Shown: piece by piece, positions 54,830 through 61,101 of the stretch
Position numbering within the stretch: position 1 is the first letter of the stretch
How the letters are laid out: each line of letters starts with the position of its first letter
Notes under the pieces: generated by a model
Told to the model about the DNA's origin: nothing
Seen by the model: only the letters and a program-made list of their open reading frames with translations
Database searches by the model: none
Translations under genes and position numbers: made by a program
Origin: Thalassospira sp. HF15
Lineage (GTDB): Bacteria > Pseudomonadota > Alphaproteobacteria > Rhodospirillales > Thalassospiraceae
Length of the DNA: 64,000 bases
NCBI RefSeq assembly: GCF_011806525.1
Contig: NZ_JAAVKI010000004.1
Coordinates: 62,001-126,000 of the forward strand
Direction: 5' to 3'

Positions 54830-56596
54830 CTAAACCAGTTTTACTTTTGGTTCGGAACTTGGTGGCGTTTCGCCCGCCTTCCCTTCTGTCAGCTTCGAGA
54901 TGGCGTCGAACTGCGACAGGAAGACATCGCCGGTCAGCTCATCAAGGAAGTGGGTCTTTTTCAGGCGATCCATCACAGGGCCCTTGACCTCGGACATGTG
55001 CAGGGAAATGCCCATTTCCTCAAGCCTATGATTGATCGCCTCAAGCGATTCAAGGGCACTGAGGTCGATCTCGTTCACGGCCGAGCACATCAGAACCACA
55101 TGTTTGAGGTTCTCGCACGCCACCACCCGGTCATAGAGATAATCCTCCAGATATCGCGCATTGGCGAAATACAGGCTTTCATCAATCCGAATGGTCAGGA
55201 CAGAGGGATGGGTAATCACCTTGTGGCGCAGTATGTTCCGGAAATGCTGCGTATCGGGAACCAGCCCGACCTCGGCAATATGCGGGCGTGATGTTTTATA
55301 CAAAAACAGCCCGATGGAGAGCACGACACCGGCTGTCACCCCGACTTCCACCCCAAGACCGAGGGTCAGAAGGATGGTCGCCAAAACCGCGATAAAGTCC
55401 GCCTTGGAATACTGCCAGCTGGTTTTCAGGATCGAGAAATCAACCAGCGACAGCACCGCAACGATAATGGTGGCCGCGAGGGTGGCTTTTGGCAGGAAAT
55501 AAACAAGCGGGGTCAGCGCGACGGCGGCAATTGCCAGCCCGACAGCGGTAAAGGCACCGGCCGCAGGCGTTTGCGCCCCGGCATCAAAATTCACGACAGA
55601 GCGGGCAAAACCGCCCGTTACCGGATAACCGCCGGTAAAGGCTGCGCCGATGTTGGCAGCCCCCAGACCAATCAGTTCCTGATCCGGGTTGATACGCTGA
55701 CGACGTTTTGCCGCCAATGTCTGCGCGACCGAAATTGATTCAACAAACCCGATCACTGAAATCAGTATGGCCGGCACCAGAAGGTCTGTCATCAGACCCG
55801 GGCTGAAATCGGGCATGGTCAGTGGAGGCAGGCTTTGCGGGACTTCACCGACAATCTTCACACCGCGGTCCGCCAGCCCAAGATACCAGGTCGCCGCCGT
55901 GGTGGCGAAAACGGCAAAGACCGGCCCGGCCTTGGTCAGGATATCAGCCGCGCGTGCGCCGAGCCCCAGTTTGCGCAACGCGGGTTTAAGGCCCTTGCGC
56001 ACCCAGAACAGAAAGCCCGTGGCACAGATGCCAATGATCAGGGTCGTCTGATTGGTTTCAGGAATATGGGCAATCAGGGACGTGACAATTTCCCAAAGGT
56101 TATGCCCGCTGGCATCAACCCCAAGAATATGTTTGAGCTGACTGGCCGCAATGATCATCCCCGATGCCGTGATGAACCCGGCAATCACAGGGTGTGACAG
56201 GAAGTTCGCGAGAAAGCCCAGCTTGAACACACCCATGGCCAGCAAGATCGCCCCGGACAGGGCCGCAAGGGTCAGGGCGGCAAGCGCATACCCCATGGTA
56301 CCGGTTTCAGCCAGATTGCCCACAGCTGCCGCTGTCATCAGCGACACCACCGCAACCGGCCCGACCGCAAGCGCGCGGCTGGTGCCAAAGATGGCATAAA
56401 GAATGATCGGTGCGATGGAGGCATATAGCCCCGCCTCGGGCGGCAGACCAGCCAGCAGCGCATAGGCAAGCGATTGCGGGATCAGCATGATCGTCACGAT
56501 CACAGCTGCAATCATGTCATTGCCAAAGGCTGTCCTGTCATAGGTCTGTCCCCAGTCAAAGATCGGGACATATTTCCGGAGCATGTTAAGGCGCAT
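54830..56596 (-). CDS. SulP-family anion transporter with STAS domain
   Basis: 588 residues. Membrane domain with the SulP opening FGNDMIAAVIVTIMLIPQSLAYALLAGLPPEAGLY (split: residues 25-60), then a C-terminal STAS domain (VLTIRIDESLYFANARYLED, LMCSAVNEIDLSALESL). Family members carry sulfate, bicarbonate or dicarboxylates. As the third gene of a sulfide-oxidation operon it most likely moves sulfate, sulfite or thiosulfate. A perfect palindrome lies between it and the upstream SQR gene. Confidence 0.93.
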   Translation of the reverse strand: MRLNMLRKYVPIFDWGQTYDRTAFGNDMIAAVIVTIMLIPQSLAYALLAGLPPEAGLYASIAPIILYAIFGTSRALAVGPVAVVSLMTAAAVGNLAETGTMGYALAALTLAALSGAILLAMGVFKLGFLANFLSHPVIAGFITASGMIIAASQLKHILGVDASGHNLWEIVTSLIAHIPETNQTTLIIGICATGFLFWVRKGLKPALRKLGLGARAADILTKAGPVFAVFATTAATWYLGLADRGVKIVGEVPQSLPPLTMPDFSPGLMTDLLVPAILISVIGFVESISVAQTLAAKRRQRINPDQELIGLGAANIGAAFTGGYPVTGGFARSVVNFDAGAQTPAAGAFTAVGLAIAAVALTPLVYFLPKATLAATIIVAVLSLVDFSILKTSWQYSKADFIAVLATILLTLGLGVEVGVTAGVVLSIGLFLYKTSRPHIAEVGLVPDTQHFRNILRHKVITHPSVLTIRIDESLYFANARYLEDYLYDRVVACENLKHVVLMCSAVNEIDLSALESLEAINHRLEEMGISLHMSEVKGPVMDRLKKTHFLDELTGDVFLSQFDAISKLTEGKAGETPPSSEPKVKLV

Positions 56597-56621
56597 TCGT
56601 CGATCTCTTGGATAAGAGTTG

Positions 56622-56651
56622 GTCCAAGGCAGCGATATCGCTGCCTTGGAC
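56622..56651. repeat. Perfect 30-bp palindrome between sqr-fusion and sulP genes
   Basis: Half-site GTCCAAGGCAGCGAT (56622-56636) is followed at once by its exact inverse (56637-56651). There is no T-run on either strand, so it is not a standard terminator. Inside an operon it could stabilise or process the mRNA, or bind a dimeric protein. Confidence 0.9.
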
Positions 56652-56661
56652 GAAGGGTATT

Positions 56662-58335
56662 TTAGTTGGTCGTGACTTTTTCAGGCTTGGCCAGCCATTC
56701 CTTGCCACGCAGCATTGCCTTCCAATAGATCGGCGGCAGGATCTTTTCCTTCAGCAGCCACGCAAGGCGCGACGGCTGCGTGCCGTTGATCAGCCATTTC
56801 GGGAAGGACGGCAAAAGCGTTCCGCCATAACCGAACTCGGCCAAAACAATACGGCCACGTTCCACCGTCAACGGGCAGGATCCATAGCCGTCATATTGCG
56901 CGACCGGGGATTTGCCATCGATATCGGCAACCACGTTTTCGGCAACCACCGGCGCCTGTTTACGCGCCGCTGCAGCGGTTTTGGCATTGGGTGCGTTCAT
57001 CACGTCACCCAGCGACCAGATATTGCTAAACGACTTGTGGCGAAGGGTTGCCTGATCGACATCGATCCATCCAGCCGCATCTGCCAGCGCCGATACGCGA
57101 ATAAAGTCCGGTGCCACCTGCGGCGGGCAGACATGGATCATGTCAAAGGACTTCTCGATGCGTTCAACCTTGGTGTCAGGCTTGGCAACATCGAACCAGG
57201 CCTTCTTCGCCTGACCGTCAATTGCCACCAGATTGTGGAAGAAGTTCAAATGGGCGTCGTATTTCTTCACATAGCTTTCAAGGGCGGGCACATAGTCCTT
57301 AACGCCAAACAGCACACCACCGGCATTGCAGAAATCGATATCAATGTTCTTGAGAACACCGTTGCGATACCAGTGATCGGCTGACAGATACATGGCCTTT
57401 TGCGGGGCACCGGCGCATTTGATCGGCATGGGTGGCTGGGTAAAGATCGCCTTGCCTTCACGCATCGAGGAAACCAATTCCCACGTGTACGGTGCAAGGT
57501 CATAGCGATAGTTCGATGTCACGCCATTGCGGCCAAGCGTTTCAACCAGACCATCAACCCGGTTCCAGTCAAGCTTAAGCCCCGGGCAAACGATCAGACG
57601 GTCATATTTGACCACCCGACACCCATCGAGAATGACGGCATCGTCTTGCGGTTCGAACGCGGCGACTGCGGATTTGATCCAGTGTACGCCTTTGGGGATC
57701 AGCGAACCCATGGTTTGGGCCGTGGTGCTGGCTTCGAAGACACCGCCCCCCACCATGGTCCAGCCCGGCTGGTAATAGTGAATATCGGCCGGGTCGATCA
57801 CGGCAATCTCAAGCCCGGAACGGCGGGCGATAAGGCTGGATGCGACGGAAATACCGGCTGCACCGCCACCGATGATCACGATGTCATATTTCGCATCGCC
57901 CTGATCGGTGGGTGTCTTCCCACCATTGACGATACGACGCACGACACCGCCCATGTCATACCCCGCCGCCTTCGTGGCGCGCAGGATTTCACTGGTATCA
58001 AGCTTCCCGGCTTGGCTTAGCGACCAAAGCGTTGTCGATCGCGTACCTGTCCGGCAATAGGCAAAGACCGGTTTTGGCAGTTCGTCAAACAGACGTCCAA
58101 AGTCACTGGCGTCGTCATCGCTGACCTTGCCTGCAACAATTGGCTGATAGCGGACTTCAAGCCCGGCTTCCTTTGCCGCGCTTGAAATCTCTTCATAGGT
58201 CGGCTGATCGGATCCTTCGCCGTCCGGACGGTTACAGACGATGGAACGGAAGCCGAGCTTGGCGATTTCCTTGACATCGTCTGCAACGATCTGCGGACTG
58301 ACGGAAAGCCCGTCACTGATTTTCTTGATTTCCAT
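56662..58335 (-). CDS. Fusion: DUF442 sulfur-transferase-like domain + type II sulfide:quinone oxidoreductase
   Basis: 557 residues. Residues 1-110 are a DUF442/TIGR01244 phosphatase-fold domain with a rhodanese/PTP-like active loop CRTGTRS near residue 94. Residues 150-550 are an FAD oxidoreductase: dinucleotide motif YDIVIIGGGAAGISVAS, and the two redox cysteines of type II SQR, in PIKCAGAPQKAMYLSADHW and near the end in YGSCPLTVERGRIVLAEFGY. It should oxidise sulfide to a persulfide and reduce quinone, with the N-terminal domain passing sulfane sulfur. Lies 24 bp after the persulfide dioxygenase-like gene. Confidence 0.9.
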   Translation of the reverse strand: MEIKKISDGLSVSPQIVADDVKEIAKLGFRSIVCNRPDGEGSDQPTYEEISSAAKEAGLEVRYQPIVAGKVSDDDASDFGRLFDELPKPVFAYCRTGTRSTTLWSLSQAGKLDTSEILRATKAAGYDMGGVVRRIVNGGKTPTDQGDAKYDIVIIGGGAAGISVASSLIARRSGLEIAVIDPADIHYYQPGWTMVGGGVFEASTTAQTMGSLIPKGVHWIKSAVAAFEPQDDAVILDGCRVVKYDRLIVCPGLKLDWNRVDGLVETLGRNGVTSNYRYDLAPYTWELVSSMREGKAIFTQPPMPIKCAGAPQKAMYLSADHWYRNGVLKNIDIDFCNAGGVLFGVKDYVPALESYVKKYDAHLNFFHNLVAIDGQAKKAWFDVAKPDTKVERIEKSFDMIHVCPPQVAPDFIRVSALADAAGWIDVDQATLRHKSFSNIWSLGDVMNAPNAKTAAAARKQAPVVAENVVADIDGKSPVAQYDGYGSCPLTVERGRIVLAEFGYGGTLLPSFPKWLINGTQPSRLAWLLKEKILPPIYWKAMLRGKEWLAKPEKVTTN

Positions 58336-58359
58336 GGCTTTTCCTCACCTGAGTGTTGA

Positions 58360-59244
58360 TCAGAGCCCGTTTACCGGGACTTTCAGCATTTTTTTGCCGC
58401 TGCTGTCGGTCGGCACCTGACCGGCGCGCATATTGACCTGAAGCGACGGGATGATCAGACGCGGCATATCAAGCTCTGCATCACGTTCGGTCCGGAACTT
58501 GATGAAGTCTTCACGGGTCTTGCCTTCGCCGACGTGGATGTTGTGCTTTTTCTCTTCGCCAACGGTGGTTTCCCACTTGATGTCACGGCCATTGGGGCCG
58601 TAGTCGTGGCACATGAACAGACGCATATCGTCCGGCAGGGCGAGGAGTTTCTGGATGCTGTCATAAAGCGTCCCGGCGTCACCGCCCGGGAAGTCGGCAC
58701 GGGCCGAACCACCATCAGGCATGAACAGCGTATCGCCGACAAAAGCAGCATCGCCCATGACATGAACCATGCAGGCCGGGGTGTGGCCCGGGGTATAGAT
58801 GGCAAAGCAGGTCATATTGCCAACCTGATAGGTATCGCCATCTTCAAACAGGCGATCAAACTGGCTGCCATCGCGCTGAAATTCGGTGCCTTCGTTAAAC
58901 ACCTTGCCAAAGGTATCCTGCACCACCGTGATTTTGCTGCCGATACCAAGCTTGCCGCCAAGTTCCTGCTGGATATACGGGGCTGCGGACAGGTGGTCGG
59001 CATGGACATGGGTCTCGATGATCCATTCCAGCTTGAGGCCCTTGTCCTTGATAAAGGCGATGATGTTGTCGGCATGATCGAACGTAATGCGACCAGCGGC
59101 ATAATCGATGTCCATGACGGAATCGACAACCGCACAGGCATTGCTTTCGGGGTCCTTGACCACATAGCTGATGGTGTTGGTATCTTCGTCGAAAAAGGCC
59201 GTAACTTCCGGTTTTACGGACATGTTTACCGGGTATGCAGACAT
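58360..59244 (-). CDS. MBL-fold persulfide dioxygenase-like hydrolase (ETHE1/Blh type)
   Basis: 294 residues. Metal motif THVHADHLSAAPYIQQ (HxHxDH), HTPACMVHV and CHDYGP. Overall it resembles the Blh/persulfide dioxygenases that oxidise glutathione persulfide to sulfite. The C-terminal 80 residues (GEEKKHNIHVGEGKTREDF) are a family-specific extension. TAGGAGGA precedes the ATG. First gene of the pdo-sqr-sulP operon. Confidence 0.9.
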   Translation of the reverse strand: MSAYPVNMSVKPEVTAFFDEDTNTISYVVKDPESNACAVVDSVMDIDYAAGRITFDHADNIIAFIKDKGLKLEWIIETHVHADHLSAAPYIQQELGGKLGIGSKITVVQDTFGKVFNEGTEFQRDGSQFDRLFEDGDTYQVGNMTCFAIYTPGHTPACMVHVMGDAAFVGDTLFMPDGGSARADFPGGDAGTLYDSIQKLLALPDDMRLFMCHDYGPNGRDIKWETTVGEEKKHNIHVGEGKTREDFIKFRTERDAELDMPRLIIPSLQVNMRAGQVPTDSSGKKMLKVPVNGL

Positions 59245-59466
59245 GGATTCCTCCTAAACAACTGCCTCCGCGCCGCCTTATGACCGGCTTGCATCGGATG
59301 GGGTCAAAACGCCGTCTGCCCGACAAGTTTGCGGACAAAACATCTGGCTATTCTTTTAATTTTACGAATTCACGATATGGGGTTCAGTGACGTTGTCACC
59401 AAACATCAAAACATTAACAACTAATAATTCTAAAGTTGTAGAGCCGCCCTGCTAGCGGCCCGTTAC
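59245..59466. promoter_or_regulatory. Promoter region of the sulfide operon
   Basis: No gene seen. Contains GTGAC-GTT-GTCAC (59387-59399) and ACAAC-N13-GTTGT (about 59416-59438), either of which could be an operator for the upstream Crp/Fnr-type regulator. AT-rich just before the regulator's stop. Confidence 0.35.
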
Positions 59467-60120
59467 TTAGCTTTGCGCCAGTTTCACCAGCGGCGCAGGT
59501 TCGATCAGACGAATGGTGCCACGTGACTGTTCAATCCACCCACGTCGCTGGAATTCCTGAAGCTGGCGCGAAATCACTTCGCGTGCCGTGCCCAGTTCAA
59601 CGGCCAGTTTCTGATGGGTGGCAGAAACCGTTTCTGCGCCCGCTGCCAGTTCGATCAGCTTGTGCGCCAGACGGATATCAAGCTTCTGAAAGGCGATTTC
59701 TTCGATCACCATGAACAGGTCGGTGATGCGTTTCGAATAGGCGGTAAAGACAAACTGCCGGAACTCGATAGAGTCGGAAACCAGCTTGTCGAAAACGGCT
59801 CTGGGGATCGCGACTGCGCGGGTTTCGGTTTCGGCAATGCCTTCGGCAGAATAGTCTTCATAGGCCAGAAGACACGCCGTGGTCAGAACACAGCTTTCGC
59901 CTGCATGGACCCGATAAAGGACGATTTCACGGCCGGTATCAGATGTCTGCTGCACCCTGACCGTACCATCAAGCAGCAGCAGCAGATTTTCCGGTGACTT
60001 GCCCGGCCCGAAAATGACCGTATTGGCCGGAACGGTAACAATTTTGCTTTCATTAAGAAGATAGGTTCGGATGCCTTCAGGCAAACGTGACAGACCCGGA
60101 AACTGGTCAATCCAACTCAA
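59467..60120 (-). CDS. Crp/Fnr-family transcriptional regulator
   Basis: About 217 residues. Cyclic-nucleotide-binding-like sensor fold (VPANTVIFGPGKSPENLLLL), a long dimer helix (SKRITDLFMVIEEIAFQKLD), and a Crp HTH (ATHQKLAVELGTAREVISRQ) with glutamine/arginine recognition pattern. No N-terminal Cys cluster for an FNR iron-sulfur site; one Cys (SCVLTTACLL has two) in the sensor part could be redox-active. Start assigned to a TTG at 60120 after GGGGGATAGGG; the frame is open to 60228. Lies upstream of the sulfide operon and is its probable regulator. Confidence 0.83.
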   Translation of the reverse strand: MSWIDQFPGLSRLPEGIRTYLLNESKIVTVPANTVIFGPGKSPENLLLLLDGTVRVQQTSDTGREIVLYRVHAGESCVLTTACLLAYEDYSAEGIAETETRAVAIPRAVFDKLVSDSIEFRQFVFTAYSKRITDLFMVIEEIAFQKLDIRLAHKLIELAAGAETVSATHQKLAVELGTAREVISRQLQEFQRRGWIEQSRGTIRLIEPAPLVKLAQS

Positions 60121-60152
60121 AACCCTATCCCCCTTTGAAACGCTGATCAAAA

Positions 60153-60170
60153 TACATCGAAATTGATGTA
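60153..60170. promoter_or_regulatory. Candidate Crp/Fnr-type operator upstream of the regulator gene
   Basis: TACATC-GAAATT-GATGTA, two perfect 6-bp inverted half-sites around a 6-bp spacer, 33 bp before the proposed start. Size and symmetry fit a Crp-family dimer; autoregulation is inferred. Confidence 0.5.
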
Positions 60171-60263
60171 AAAGGAAATTATCCCTGATGCAACTGTACT
60201 TTGGAATATTTCCGAAGACGGGCAGCATGATGCTGCCCGGCAGTTCGGATGTGATTGGTGTGA

Positions 60264-60710
60264 TCAGTCGGACTGTTTGGACGGGATATGCAGGTTTCCC
60301 TTGTCATCAATTGTCCAGAACGGATTGAAGGCCACTTCCCAGGCGTGGCCATCCAGATCACGGAAATAGCCGGAATAGCCGCCCCAAAAGACCTTTTCGG
60401 CAGGTTTCTGGATTTTTGCACCGGCTGCCTTGGCCTCCGCCATGACCTGATCGACTTCTTCCTCGCTGCGCGCGTTGTAGGCCAGGGTCAATCCGGCAAA
60501 GCTTGCACCGGTATCATCATCGAACTTGCCATCTTCTTTAAGCGCCTCACGCCCGAAAAGGCCAAGGGCAAGACCATTGGAGAGCTGGTAAAACACCACC
60601 TGCCCTTCAACCATCTCGGTCATCTGCCATCCCAGCCCGTCTTCGTAAAACCGACGCGACCGATCCAGATCCGCAACACCCAGAGTAATCAGCGAAACAC
60701 GCTGTTCCAT
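60264..60710 (-). CDS. VOC-family (glyoxalase/bleomycin-resistance fold) protein
   Basis: 148 residues. Two beta-alpha-beta-beta-beta units: RVSLITLGVADLDRSRRFYE and YSGYFRDLDGHAWEVAFNPF, the closing strand with its metal-ligand Glu pattern. Substrate unknown. AAGGAG 6 nt before the ATG at 60710; the longer frame to 60824 lacks a ribosome site. Divergent from the indolepyruvate oxidoreductase gene. Confidence 0.87.
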   Translation of the reverse strand: MEQRVSLITLGVADLDRSRRFYEDGLGWQMTEMVEGQVVFYQLSNGLALGLFGREALKEDGKFDDDTGASFAGLTLAYNARSEEEVDQVMAEAKAAGAKIQKPAEKVFWGGYSGYFRDLDGHAWEVAFNPFWTIDDKGNLHIPSKQSD

Positions 60711-61101
60711 TATACGCTCCTTGCTCTGCGCACCCGAAACCCGCACGAACTTAACATAGCAGTTTTGCACTGCCGAGCCCGGACTCGACACACTGCGCAA
60801 TTTCGCACCGCACCATCTACGCAATTTTATTGCGCATAAATCGGTACCGGAATAAGTAAATATTAAGTTGACCTAACGTCAACGGATACAATCAGGCGTT
60901 TTGCATAGTGCGATGCGAGTTTGGTTTAAAAAAAGGTCAGCATTCATTACCATTTGAGGATCAGGTGACGGTCCCGTAAACCGCGCTGAAACATAATTTA
61001 CAGGTCATACCGAAACACTGCACCAACACCCATATCAATAAAAGCAGTGCATTGGGCCCGAAATGACCCCGCATATCAGAGAGATCCGAGGGAGACCGGT
61101 C
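60711..61101. promoter_or_regulatory. Divergent region between VOC gene and indolepyruvate oxidoreductase gene
   Basis: No gene seen in 391 bases. Two related inverted repeats share a GCAATTT core: TGCGCAATTTCGCA (60794-60807) and ACGCAATTTTATTGCGCA (60819-60836), the latter with CGCAAT/ATTGCG arms. They lie close to the VOC promoter and may control one or both genes. Confidence 0.45.
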
